DNA of 64,000 bases from Anoplopoma fimbria (lineage: Eukaryota; Chordata; Actinopteri; Perciformes; Anoplopomatidae). The stretch lies in the NCBI RefSeq assembly GCF_027596085.1, contig NC_072457.1, forward strand, positions 26,394,511 to 26,458,510. Direction: 5' to 3'. Positions 41,223 through 64,000 of this stretch are shown one piece after another. Each line of letters starts with the position of its first letter. The stretch's first letter is position 1. Both the position numbers and the translations under genes were made by a program. Below the pieces are notes generated by a model that was not told the DNA's origin, made no database searches, and saw only the letters and a program-made list of their open reading frames with translations.

Positions 41223-42004
41223 AACATATACTTTGTAAGTGTGGTATGGACATAATCTTTTTGCAAGTATTTTTTAAGTTTTTAGGCATTATGACACTTT
41301 TACTCAACTTAGCTGTTGTGTAACACTGTAGCAGCATTTTAAATCACATTCATTTTATAATACACATGTTGTGGACTATCAATTAGAAACAGATAGGGGA
41401 TTGTTGGCACTGAACACTGGACATTCAGTAGGCTTCACCTTCTGTTGTTGCTCTATCAAAGGATCTTTTAGCCTTTAAAAGTCCAATTTAACAGTAAAGT
41501 AAACCTGCTTGAGAAGTAAATTCTAATACTCTTTCCACACCTGCCACAAAAGGATATACTAGTAAAAAAAAAAAAAGCTACTCTGTGAGAGGTCATTAGG
41601 TGTTTGCTTAACTTTTAATCTGGGTGACTCATTCTTGTTTTCCTTTAATTTCTGATAAATCCCAATCCCACCTAGAGCAGCCACACCGCGTCTTTGTTCT
41701 GCACGTCAGGAGTTTTACTCTTTGGACATGAACACAGTTTGTTTGAGTAGTCATAATGAAAGTAGGCCACGCCAGAAAGCAGATTGTCCTCAGCTGACAA
41801 AGAACAGCCTACTATACTCGCACAAGGCCCTTTCTCTCTAATTATTAAACCTTATTGATATCAAGAGTGATTGATGATGCAGCACACACAGTCAATCAGA
41901 TAGGCCAGCTCTTTGTTGCCAACTGAAAATAAGTGGTTTGTGTTTCCAAAAGACAAGAAAAGGATTGATTTGATGAATTTTATGATGGCAAAAAAAGAAG
42001 AGAA

Positions 42005-42044
<40 letters not shown>

Positions 42045-42644
42045 CAATAGGGTGAGAGAGAGAGAGATCCGGATCTGTTTCTGATTGGCGCAGATGGGAC
42101 ACGTGGCCGGGCTCATTTGCATATGGACAGGTAGGTGAGCGTGGGAGAAAATAGTTTCAGCTATGCCACTAACACCCCGACCCCTGACCGGATTAAGAGT
42201 TTTCTCGTTTTGCATCTTGCTTTGAACCAAAGGGTCACGTGAGGGCACGTCGCCGCTCATCTCACCTGGACGCTCAGTAACAGACAGGTAACCACAGACT
42301 CTCCTCAAAAGAAGAAAACCCCCATAGACTACAGGTCGAGCTGGAACCGAAACCTTCTTCTTGAGTCAGAGAGCTTGAAGGAGCTCCTTCGTGTAGGTAG
42401 CTATCAGCGGTTCCACCTGTCATTTCAGCAGCAGCAGCAGCAGGCTCACCTGAGCTGAGGCGGTACCTGTTGAACAGGTGTAGCAGGACCTGCTGCATTC
42501 CGCCTGTGGCAAGTTCTAAAGCGTTTATTCGGTGTGATCAGTTAACTGGGCTTTAAGGAGGAAAAGTGGCCTTTTCTGAGTCTGATCGAAGCGAGCACTG
42601 TTTATTTAACAGGTGAAAAAAAGTGCCTGTGTCTGACGTTTACG
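41223..42644 (+). other. crb3 upstream region with candidate non-coding first exon
   Basis: Sequence ending CTGACGTTTACG is followed at 42645 by a strong donor, GTGAGT, so an untranslated first exon of crb3 may end at 42644. The preceding 500 bp is less AT-rich than its surroundings and carries a GA tract (42012-42037, with more GA after it) and a CAGCAGCAG run near 42430. No other gene recognised. Confidence 0.35.
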
Positions 42645-42909
42645 GTGAGTTAAGTGTGGGACTATTTTCTTCCCTTTCTCCTTCTGCAATGACTACTGCA
42701 TTGTTATATTGATGACGCTACCTCTGTGTTTCTTAGCAGGATTTATTCAACAAGTTTTGTTCAACATATGACATGTTCATTTATAGACTCGTTTACACTC
42801 ATCCCAGTATCAAATGTTGATATGTGAAGGATAGCTATGCTGGCACTGTAAAGGTGGAATTTATTTGATTTGTTTTGTACATTTGACTGTTCAGCATTTT
42901 GGCCAACCA

Positions 42910-43100
42910 ACATTTATTTGGCCTTATCTATTAATTAATTAACTTAATGAAATGTTTGTCCTATAAAATGCCAACCACAGCTTCCCCGAGCCCAAGATGA
43001 CAAATTCACATCTTGAAAGGTCTAAAACCTAAATATGTTGAATTTACTTAAATTAAAATGGAAGCAAAAAAGCAAGTCCCCACATTTGAGATGCTGGAAC
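42910..43100 (-). repeat. Degenerate copy of the attaatc-type repeat
   Basis: Contains CTATTAATTAATTAAC, then CTATAAAATGCCAACCACAG and CCCGAGCCCAAGATGAC. From memory these match the middle of the same family as 6390-6720, in the opposite orientation. Lies in the presumed crb3 first intron. Confidence 0.45.
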
Positions 43101-43149
43101 AATGGCGTTTTTTGTCATTTTGTTCAAAAAGTGACCCAAATGATGAATG

Positions 43150-43152
<3 letters not shown>

Positions 43153-43204
<52 letters not shown>
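43153..43204. repeat. (TA)n microsatellite
   Basis: About 52 bp of alternating TA in the presumed crb3 first intron. Confidence 0.95.
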
Positions 43205-43208
<4 letters not shown>

Positions 43209-44056
43209 TGTCCTGTTGATGAATGAATCCACTAATGGTTTGAATGAATCCACTAATGGTTTAAGCTGTAATGTTATATGCTCACACAATATTTTATAAA
43301 TCTACATTTCTTCTTTTTCTACCTCCTCTGCCCTCAGGCCCTAACTTTCAGTCCATCGCCCCTGAAGAATTGAATACAATCCAACACAACAGCCCTCCTG
43401 TGTGAAACAAAGTTAACACAAACCTTGTTGTGTGTGTTAGGAGTGATAATAGACCTTTGTGCTAAATTTCAAGGTCATTCTTTCAGGAGTTTATTGGATG
43501 TTAAAGGATGTTTCTAATGTTTTACATTATTCATTGGGCAACACAAATAATGTGAAGAGCTGTAGAGCAGCTAGCCTTCAACATAGTCAGTCTAACATCT
43601 TGTCTTGACTTAGTCGTGGCAGACACATAAAAGCGGCTCCTAAATATTTTAGCTGTCCTCCAGTCTGTGTTTAGAGTTGATAAGATCTCTCTCTCCTGGT
43701 TTTCAAAGCTCTCAACGGATGGGAGAAGCATATTTCCTTGATAGTTAAGTTGCTTTCAAGTCACTCAGGTCAATCAGTTGTGGCGATTTTAGTCACTCAT
43801 TAACTGTCTGCATCCGACACAAAGACACTCTGCATACCTGAGCTGATGATTCCCCCCCCCCCCCTTTTTTTTTTATACACATGCATGTTAACGGTTGCTG
43901 CTTTTTTTTCCTCACAATTTGTTTGGACATAGACCTCTCTTAGTTCATGCTCACCAACCTACATGCTCTTCATTTTTCCTCTTGGACCTAAATCTTGCAC
44001 AGTGATGAGGTCTGTTTTACCGACCGTTGATTTGCCTGTTTTTAGTTTTTTTTCAG

Positions 44057-44155
44057 ATGCCCAGCTGTTGTTTCGGTCTAACTGGTGCTGTGGTGGTCCA
44101 GATGTAAGAACAAAGGGCTCACAGACTTGATCAATACTCTCTATTCCTCAGGGAG
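44057..44155 (+). other. Candidate crb3 upstream exon (47 nt) and 4-nt microexon
   Basis: TTTTTTTTCAG precedes 44057 and GTAAGA follows 44103, a well-formed 47-nt exon starting ATGCCCAGC. Then TTCCTCAG, the bases GGAG at 44152-44155, and GTGAGT look like a 4-nt exon. Joined to the acceptor at 44614, the two give an open frame in phase with crb3, adding about 22 residues. Without the microexon the upstream ATG hits a stop. Transcript evidence is needed; it may equally be untranslated sequence. Confidence 0.3.
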
Positions 44156-44625
44156 GTGAGTTGAGACTAAACAACATTGCATCATCTCATCCCTTTGCAT
44201 GTGTCTGCTATTAGGGAGAGACTAACTTACTTATTTTATGGGTATGGTATTTCCTAGGATGTTTCCTGGAAAGAAGTTTTGCATTTTGGTACTTATAATA
44301 GGGAAAATACAAAAATAAATGAACAAAAAGCTCAGTTTAAAGAATATATTCATACTTGCCTGTAGACAAATTACACATTTTTACATATTCAGTTGAACTG
44401 CTATGCATTGACTCAAAGACTGCAGTAGGGTGCTGTTGATTTGAAGTGCACCAATTGAACAATCTATCTACTCTTTCTCCAAATATTTAGTAACAAATCA
44501 CACAGTTCACCCCTGATTTGGATGTCACGTACTTTAATTGAATCCATAGTTTTATCTGGAGTTACACATTTACTGACGCCTCTGCCTGACCTATCTGCGA
44601 CTCCCTTCCCCAGCTGCCTGTCACC

Positions 44626-44850
44626 ATGGCGACGCAGGTGTTAATCCCACCTACAGTGTCAGTGTTGGTGTCCACCGTGCTGTCCCTGCTCAGCTTGTCT
44701 CTGCTGCTGCTGCTGTGTGTCATCAGGAAGAAAAGAAGGATGGAGGGAACATACAGGCCCAGTGCGGAGGAGAAGAAACAGGTGGGATCGGCGGGATCCG
44801 AAAAACCTGGCCTGCCTCTCCCGTTGCCCAAAGAAGAACGCCTCATCTGA
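44626..44850 (+). CDS. crb3: Crumbs homolog 3 (apical polarity protein), short ectodomain
   Basis: Small apical membrane protein that organises the Crumbs-Pals1-Patj complex and tight junctions. 74 residues: a short N-terminus (MATQVLIPPTVS), one hydrophobic segment at about 13-33, a basic stop-transfer RKKRR, the juxtamembrane FERM-binding region EGTYRPSAEEK and the C-terminal PDZ ligand ERLI. These last two motifs are diagnostic of CRB3. The start is preceded by GTCACC and followed by GCG, a strong Kozak context, 12 bases after a splice acceptor at 44614. Known CRB3 proteins have a cleaved signal peptide and a longer glycosylated ectodomain; neither is present here unless upstream exons contribute. 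Position next to dennd1c and c3 matches human 19p13.3. Confidence 0.88.
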   Translation: MATQVLIPPTVSVLVSTVLSLLSLSLLLLLCVIRKKRRMEGTYRPSAEEKKQVGSAGSEKPGLPLPLPKEERLI

Positions 44851-45329
44851 AAAACGTACAGACGTGGACTCACCCACCCGTTGCTGTGTCAACCTGCGGA
44901 TGGATACCTCCTGTTTTCTGACATTGCTCTCCTCGGAGATGATTCGCGATTGTCTTTTGCAACCGGAGAATCTTCAGACACACTCAACACTGTTTGTGCT
45001 GCACCTTTTTCATTATTGCTGCCAACACATACACTGATCTGTCAACTCTATCACCCATTTCACTGCAAGAAAAGAGGAAACGTGTGTCATTTGAGTTTCT
45101 GTGGTAAAAATAACTCACTCCCTTTACATGAGCTTAAGTATATTTTGTATTTGTACAGAGGTTAGTATTTTTTTATTTTACTGTGTGTTCTGTGTATTTA
45201 TATATATATATATATATAAAACAAGTAGTTTTACTCTTTTTCCAGTAATGAAGGATATTGATTAAACCACTGATAATAACTGTGATGCACTTTTATGTCA
45301 AGCTTTGAGAAGTTGAATTTCTTAAAAAT

Positions 45330-45376
45330 AATAAATAAATCAGTATGTATTGTACACAAGGTGTTCTGTTAATAAA
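45330..45376 (+). terminator. crb3 polyadenylation signals
   Basis: AATAAA at 45330-45335 and again at 45371-45376, about 480-525 bp after the crb3 stop. Confidence 0.55.
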
Positions 45377-45879
45377 TCAGGAATGTGCACACTTCTCTCT
45401 CTCCCTTGTCTTGGATTATTGAAGCCATTGAAGGGATGTTAGATGTTCAAAATGTTTAGTTTATTAGGTTTTTAAGTTATTCAGATTCTGAGTGACGACT
45501 TACCAACAATTCAATAATTATCCTCATTTGTCAGTTTAAGCTGATCTCTCTCACACACAAACACTAGCAGATACATATTTACATATCAGTAACAAATGGG
45601 CCATCAAACAGTAGCTGATATGCAAAACATGAATTGTCCTCACTTTTGGAGAACTACATTTATTTTAACCATGCTGCCTAATTGCCTTAATTTTAAGTGC
45701 AATTCAACAGTTATTTCATCAAGTATACAATATTCAGAATAATAAACAATCTGTTTGACTACTTTCTAAATCTTGGAAAGGTGCAGTATGTTTTTCTTTA
45801 TGTCAAATTCCATGAAAACACATCAGTGAGCCACACTGTGTTACATGCTTTTTCATTACAATGAACACACTCACTGTGG
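45377..45879. other. Short spacer between convergent crb3 and dennd1c
   Basis: AT-rich with no exon recognised. A further minus-strand AATAAA at 45659-45664 could serve dennd1c, so the two 3' ends are separated by only a few hundred bases. Confidence 0.45.
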
Positions 45880-45885
45880 TTTATT
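45880..45885 (-). terminator. Candidate dennd1c polyadenylation signal
   Basis: Minus-strand AATAAA about 210 bp downstream of the dennd1c stop codon. Confidence 0.5.
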
Positions 45886-46092
45886 TTCCTACACCGTCCC
45901 GCTGCTGTAAATACTCACCAGTCCACCAAATATTTAGCTGATAAAAATCTCAAACAAATGCACCTCTTACTCCAGTTTGTGTAACATTTGCTTAATGTTT
46001 TAGAAAATAACTGTAAAGACTTAGATATTGCTCATTTTTGTTGTTTTCATGGGATTTGTTGAAAGTAAGAAAAACCAAAATGTCACCATCTT

Positions 46093-55484
<9,392 letters not shown>

Positions 55485-56703
55485 GCTGTCTGGATGTGTC
55501 TGTGTCCATGTGTTTGTCCAGGAGGGCAGAGGTCTTCAGCAGGTGTATCAGATGATGGTCATACCTCAGATCTGATGCAGCCACGGTGTAAAACGGAGGC
55601 AGACAGCAGCGGCAGCAGCAGTCTGCAAAATCAGCGCAATCGGAGTGACAGAACACTTCCTGATCTATGACAGTATGTGCGTTGTGTCAGTATGTTTGTG
55701 TGTGTGTGTGTGTGTGTATGACGTCTGATATAAGACCGCCTCTCCAAGGATTCATACTCACTTCTCTTAGATTTCCATAATTTTTCCATCTCTTTGCTTT
55801 CATGACTTCTCATCTGCTTTTTTTAAATAAGCAGCTTGAAGGTTCAAATGAAGCCTTTAGTTACAAATACACAAATATTATGTATCCCAGCAGTTCCAGG
55901 AATAATTAAGATAAGGAAATAGCTTTTTTTTTTGCTCAGTGAGCCCTCTGTTCCTCCACATTTAATCAGATGTTTCATTCATCTAGGCACATAACCATGA
56001 GAACTACTATTGCCTATTCAAGCATTATAGACAGAGGAACGGCCATTAACAATCAACACATGCTGGCCACAGCAGCAGATACTTAATGTATTGCATCAAG
56101 AACACTGAGGTGATGCTGAGGCTTGATTTATCGCTTTATTAAAGTAGTAAAATATGCTTTATATGTTATATAGTCTCCATGGAAAGTTTACTGAGAGTGT
56201 CTTACAATTGATAAAAAAGAAAGGCTACAAGTCCCCAATTTGGAAGTATTTCTGATGTGTTATAATGGAGCATTTGGTGTTTCAAGTTCCATAGTCATAA
56301 GAGGAATCAAGGTGTCCACATCCTGCTGACAGAGGTATTAATCTCAGATACCAATACTGCCTCCTAGTGGTGTTCAAGCAACACTGCCTAATCTGTTGGT
56401 ATCCATTTTGGTTTGCCTTCATTCTGGGACATCTGAGAAAATCTGAAGGTTTTTGCAACTCAGTTTGTGCCATTTCTGTCAAAATGAGTCTATTTTTGGA
56501 AAAGGTGTGTCAGCAACATCTTATGCGCATAAGTAATACAGTTAAAGGCTTAATTTTCTCCTATCGTGTCCATTTCATTTTTAAATGTATTAAAATGAAT
56601 CACACAAAAGAACATCAAACACACAAAGGGATAGGTTTCCATCATATTTATTCCAATCAATGGCAAATTAGACACATGATCAAATTTGCGTGAGCTGAAC
56701 GGT
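55485..56703. other. Region between dennd1c and tubb4a
   Basis: Holds the dennd1c 5' flank, including probable untranslated sequence just above 55484 and a short GT run near 55700. No other exon is supported. An ATG-initiated stretch at about 55763-55814 ends in a donor-like GTGAGT but is out of phase with dennd1c exon 2. Confidence 0.45.
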
Positions 56704-56709
56704 TTTATT
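56704..56709 (-). terminator. tubb4a polyadenylation signal, AATAAA
   Basis: Minus-strand AATAAA about 260 bp after the tubb4a stop; another AATAAA lies near 56645. Confidence 0.6.
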
Positions 56710-56970
56710 GAATACTTGGCCCAGGTTCTGTTTGACTGGTGGTAATAAATGAACATTAAACAGAAAGCTACTGACAAAAGACCACAAGCACAGTTGTGTT
56801 AGCTACGTCTATAGGAGCACGGCGAGTTAATAAAGTGTTGTGGGTGGAGGAAAAAGGAGAGGCAAACAGAAACATTAGGGTTAGAGGAGTCAGAGAAAGA
56901 GCAGAGCGGGAGTGAATGGTTGGATGGAGTTGTGACGAGTGCAGTTGAGAAATGATGTTTGACTTTAGCC

Positions 56971-59565
<2,595 letters not shown>

Positions 59566-59836
59566 ATTGTCGATGCGGTGTGTGTGGGAGCGTTGCGGAG
59601 AAACTGTGGGGGGGAAGAGAGAGCCGAGCTGCCGACGGTTCTTCGGAGGTTTCGAGGTTGTCTGGTGCTCCTTGTTTCGGTGGACCGTCCTGGATGAATG
59701 GCGGAGGAGCTGTGGCTGCGTAGAGAGCTCGCTCTCTCTCTTGTCTAGCCCTTCCCTCCGCCCCGCGCCTGCGCAGTACGTCCCGGTGCTGCAGCATGAC
59801 GTCATCTCCATGGCAACGGGAACCGGGCACGGCCGG

Positions 59837-59865
<29 letters not shown>
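59837..59865. repeat. Poly-A tract of 29
   Basis: Homopolymer A followed by GGCCTGCCTCC and a T run, about 270 bp upstream of the tubb4a ATG. Length is likely unreliable in an assembly. Confidence 0.9.
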
Positions 59866-59868
<3 letters not shown>

Positions 59869-60365
59869 CTGCCTCCTTTTTTTTTGCTGTGTTGTTGAGA
59901 GACCGGTTTTCGTTGGATTGAAATGGGTGTGAGATAAAGCTGGAGGGATAAAAACCAGCGAGATTAACTTCTGCTTTAATCTAGATTCTCTGGGTTTAAA
60001 TGTGTGCTGACATCTGAAGGGGTTAATGAATAAAATGGACCCCCAGTGTGATGGCCAAGTGTAGCCTAGGAATCATAATTAAAATGTAGACAGACAATGG
60101 AGGAAAACATCATGATAATGCATGTTACATGCTGACGTATTTGTGTCTGGGTGTGGGCTTTATTTAGTCGTCTCCTGGATAGGAATAGTGTTGGTATGAA
60201 ATGATTTCCCTTATGTCATGCAGACTCTGCAGTGGAGCCTAATGTCAGCTTGCAAAAATGTGTTGTTGGGCCCGTTTCCAACCCTCTCACAATACGCTGT
60301 GAATTGCACATATCCAGGATCAGTACTGGTACATCTGTCCATATCTAAAAGGCAAACGTGTTTAT
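59866..60365. other. Upstream flank of tubb4a
   Basis: No gene recognised between the tubb4a promoter region and the solo LTR. Confidence 0.45.
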
Positions 60366-60725
60366 GTCTGTGTAGCCGTCTCACTGCTACTCGTGAGTCC
60401 TCCTCAACACAAACGCAGGCTTCAGCAGGTAACGTGCAAACAAAAGGTTCTTTATTTAAGTGACAAAAAAAGCAAAATACAGACTGCCGTGCGCTCTATC
60501 GCATTGCCCGGCTTCTCGGAGCACACGCAGTCCAGTGTTCATAAAGCCTCTCTGTCTGTCCCAACCAACAGAGCTCCAGCCTGCTACTGCTTAAAAGGAT
60601 GAAGAGTAATGAGCAACAAGGTACAGCTGTGCCGATTAAACTCCCCAGGGCACTGTTTCCCTGAACCACTCCCACACATCCCTCCCCTGCAGCTGATCAC
60701 AGACCAGGCCTACTACAACAGTCTG
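60366..60725 (-). mobile_element. Solo LTR of a retrotransposon with 5-bp target duplication
   Basis: A 350-bp unit (60371-60720) begins TGTAGCC and ends ACTACAACA on the plus strand, so it has TG...CA ends and short inverted termini. It is flanked on both sides by GTCTG (60366-60370 and 60721-60725). Read on the minus strand it has LTR order: a TATA-like CCTTTTAA at 60598-60591, then AATAAA at 60456-60451, then a U5-like tail. No gag/pol lies next to it, so it is solo. The family (for example Gypsy or ERV) cannot be told from an LTR alone. Confidence 0.8.
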
Positions 60726-61639
60726 GTTCCAATGTGCACCTCTCTAAGATGCTAAAACTGCCAAATTCCCAAAGAAAAATAGAGGACATGACCTCGGTGT
60801 CTTCAGGGCTTGTCTTGCATGTACAACTCCATTGAATGTTGTCCATCATTAGGCCCTGACAGAGATCTTATTAGCAGCCTGGGTTGTTTTTTTCCGTAAC
60901 TGTTTTCAATGAGATGGAAACAACATCTTACGTAGCTGACAGCCTCACATATTTCTGCTCTACGAGCCTTGCGTTTTAGCAGGAATGCCCTGAACGCTGT
61001 TAAAATGATTCAACTCAGATGCTCCCGATGTCATTGGCGTTATTTCTCATTTTGCTGGATACATGGGGCTATATGACTTTATCAAACGTAGTCACCATGC
61101 AGTTACAGCAGGAGGCAAATTAGTGTGGTTGCCTACTTGAGATTTGTACAAGTTGTTTCAATTCATTTAATTGTATTTTAGAGCTATTCGGCATCGTCCA
61201 GTTTATGCTTTGTGGTTAAAAAAACTGCCTGGCAAAAATATAAAAACAAGACGCAGAAAACTGATGAGGGCCATATGAAGACTTGCTGTTTTTTTTTTTA
61301 CATTACATTACATTACATTACAGTCATTTTTTTTACAGAGACTGAAAGGGAGCGAGGAAGGAAGAAGCATGTGTTAGCATACCCAAACCTCTTCTTGCAG
61401 GTGTCCAAAGAAAAAGTGTAAAAGGTGAATAAGGTGATGAAATCGGATCACAAGTGATCACTCACTGAACTGCAGACGTATATTGAATGGATCCTGAAAC
61501 AATCTGGATATAAACAGTATCTGGTTTCATAATTGTAGACCATGACTTGCATTTTCTTCTCGTGCATGACCTTCAGCTGCATCCCTGACACATTAATCAA
61601 TCAGCACTGCAACCAGACCGTGCAATACATGGAAGCACA
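60726..61639. other. Non-coding region distal to the solo LTR
   Basis: No exon recognised. Includes a short pentanucleotide array of ATTAC units near 61301-61320, next to a T run. Confidence 0.4.
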
Positions 61640-61790
61640 GCCACCGGACCATAGACTGTATATATAAGACACACTGTTTTTTGCAACCAGAGGAGTCGCC
61701 CCCTGATGGCCAGTAGAGAGAATGCAAGCTTAAGGCCTTTCTGAGGTTGCTGCTTGCAACAGACTCACAAATAACATCAATCTGAGCCAA
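61640..61790. repeat. Probable dispersed teleost repeat fragment
   Basis: ACCATAGACTGTATATATAA, then AGAGGAGTCGCCCCCTGATG, GCCAGTAGAGAGAATGCAAG and TTAAGGCCTTTCTGAGGTTG. From memory, 'catagactgtatata' and 'ggagtcgccccctg' are words of a widespread fish repeat. A weak relative is at 24790-24860. Confidence 0.5.
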
Positions 61791-62287
61791 TATTTAGCTG
61801 TTTGCAAGGTTTTAATGATACACTAGCCTCACCTGTTTTCATTCTTCTAATAGATAAAAAGGGTTATTGATGGTGATTTATTTTTAGCCACATGGGGGCA
61901 GCAGAACAAACCCATAACCCAACACATATTTTTCCTATTATCACGATGACTAGACTAGTTTAGAGGCTATTAAGACATCCAGCAAGAATGGATCAACATT
62001 ATCATTCGTGTTTCTGGCCACCCGTCAAATGTAAGCCAAATAATGCCTCTCTTTTAGTTCTGTTTTGGTTTGCACAGCTCTTTAGCTGTTAAAAGCTCCT
62101 CTATGTTCTCCGACTAGCTGCTTAGCTTTGCCTGTCTGCTGCTGGTGCTGGGGCAGGTTGTGCACACAGTGGGTTTATCAGAGCTGTATGTGAAAACAGC
62201 TTCTGTGGCTGGAAATAAGGTTGATGATGAGACACTCAAATGGGCAAAAAGAGTGGACGTGGGTAGGGAGAGGATGAAGCAGCAGGA

Positions 62288-62455
62288 TTAGGCCTTTGTG
62301 TGCTTGTGGGTGTGGCGATCAACAGCAGGCTTGATCCAGCCATGGTCGCTGTAGTAACACCTGATGTCCACATGAGGGCGATATAGATCTTCTGTTGTTT
62401 AGCTATCACACACTCTGCTTCCTGTCGCTGGTATCTGTACCACCAGTCCTCACTC
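62288..62455 (-). pseudogene. Possible frameshifted terminal exon of an unidentified gene
   Basis: After an acceptor-like TTTGTTTGTAG the minus strand opens as SEDWWYRYQRQEAECVIAKQ. Around 62381-62385 there is a TATAT. If two bases are skipped there, the reading continues as VDIRCYYSDHGWIKP and ends in a stop at 62288. Both halves look protein-like, but neither frame alone gives both. I do not recognise the family and no upstream exon is certain. It could be a decayed exon, an assembly indel, or chance. Confidence 0.3.
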
Positions 62456-62888
62456 CTACAAACAAACAATGGTTTCATGCCTCAGTAAAGGGAAATCCTA
62501 ACCCAGAGTGCACTACTTTTGGAATCTTGAATACATTCAATATAGCTATTTAATATTCAGATGAAATAATGTCTCAGGGAATATGACAAGTGAGGCTCTT
62601 TTTTGCCTCATATAATATACATCTCAGTGCCATTCCTTCAACTTGCCCTGTGGATTATATACAGTTGAGATAAATAATTAGGATCACCTACAAAATAAAC
62701 CCTCTCAGGCTGGTTTACTTATGAAATTTGATGGTGAAACGGTAGCCTCTGGTTAACCAAGTCTTGCCTTTTAATTTGATTTTCCATTTTGTATATATTG
62801 ATATTCCTGTTAATTCCAGGCACAAATTACTTTTTTTTTTTACAGAGTTCTGAATGCCTGAGGAGGACAGCGGAGCAATTAAAGATGA

Positions 62889-62899
62889 ACACACACACC

Positions 62900-62973
<74 letters not shown>

Positions 62974-63003
62974 ACACACACACACACACAGACACACACA
63001 CAC
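62889..63003. repeat. (CA)n microsatellite
   Basis: About 115 bp of CA with a few interruptions (CCCG near 62898, CC near 62972, GA near 62990). Confidence 0.95.
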
Positions 63004-63543
63004 GTCATTCTTCTGCTGAGATTGCCTCCTTTTCCTTGGGAGGATATGAAGTGTGCAGAGCATATCATCTTTCTTTAGGAGCATATCCTGATTCTTAAGT
63101 ATTCGAAATGCTCCATCAAACCCACAACGCCTCAGGTCACCCCCCCCCTTTAGTGTCACACTCGTCTCATTCTCTCAGTCTCACTGCTGTGACCGTCATC
63201 TGTGCATCTCTTGCTCTACATCTGTCCAATCCATTTCCTCCAAGTGTGCTTTGTTTAAATGTTGCACTTGTAACACACACACACACACGCATGCACACAC
63301 AGACACACACACACCCACACACTTCGTTACAGTTCCTCACTGCTCATATATTTCATGATTATTTGAATATGTTACACTGAGGTGAACACTTGACCGCCAG
63401 TTTGTCATTTCATGCAAGAGTTGGCAGATACATTCCCTCCCATTAATGAGAGTCATAAAACCGCCCGGCCTGTCGGAAACACCTAGATCACTGAGGAGGG
63501 TGCTAAGCAGTTTGAAAGGACACACACACAAGTTGAAGTGGGT

Positions 63544-63675
<132 letters not shown>

Positions 63676-64000
63676 AGGAAAAAGTAAAACTGGGATCAAA
63701 GAAGGACAAAACTGAAGACCGGTGAACGCATTGAGAAGGACAACTTGATTGGCTACGTAATGAAGCATAATAGATTGTGTTATCCCCAAGTATCAGAACT
63801 ATCAAAAGTGTGTGCAACTATGTGTTTTTGAAGTGATTCAGTGTTTATGTAGAGTGCATCTTCACACCCGCTGAATCTTTCTTCTGCTGAAGGTGAATTA
63901 AAGTTAAGTGATACATGAATTACTGGAGGAAACCTCGATCTCTTTACATAATCAGCATTCATGTTTGTCAGCCAAGAAAACAAAAATAAGAACAAACCGG

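Noticed and set aside
55631..55814. ATG-led frame just upstream of dennd1c, ending near a GTGAGT
   Set aside because: Its phase does not match exon 2, while the 17-nt MGSRL exon at 55468-55484 fits exactly.

Overview
This is vertebrate nuclear DNA and most likely a teleost, probably percomorph-like. The genes have many short exons in GT-AG introns, CA/GT microsatellites are very dense, and several dispersed repeats resemble families I know from percomorph fish. There are no bacterial, phage or CRISPR features. Six protein-coding genes are recognisable and I traced them exon by exon. From left to right they are prkaca (-), asf1b (-), complement c3 (-), crb3 (+), dennd1c (-) and tubb4a (-). For the five minus-strand genes the exon lengths and phases add up to proteins of 351, 199, 1658, 923 and 444 residues, which fit their families. 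crb3 reads as 74 residues in one exon.

Layout: 1-2345 is 3' flank of prkaca. 2346-13647 holds prkaca in 11 coding exons, and its CpG-rich promoter at about 13540-14530 carries a perfect cAMP response element. 17057-20802 is the four-exon histone chaperone asf1b. 22634-39857 is a 43-exon complement C3 with signal peptide, furin site, C3a, thioester, catalytic His and C345C domain; a TATA box lies just upstream. A 100-N assembly gap is at 40359-40458. 44626-44850 is a crumbs-3-like polarity protein that converges on the 23-exon Rab GEF gene dennd1c (46093-55484). tubb4a occupies 56971-59565. The last 4.4 kb holds a solo LTR, microsatellites and one possible frameshifted exon of an unidentified gene.

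The genes do not form a pathway. They are ancient neighbours: prkaca-asf1b are adjacent on human 19p13.12, and C3-CRB3-DENND1C-TUBB4A lie together on 19p13.3. The window joins these two blocks at about 21-22.5 kb.

I saw no new multi-gene system. The points most worth checking are: a C3 exon whose splice acceptor is missing where a CA repeat abuts it; a GC-AG intron in C3; an extra intron in both tubb4a and prkaca; an inverted repeat with two arms of about 338 bp in prkaca intron 1; a near-identical 144-148 bp copy of asf1b 3'UTR sequence on the other side of asf1b; a solo LTR with intact target duplication; and a crb3 with almost no ectodomain.
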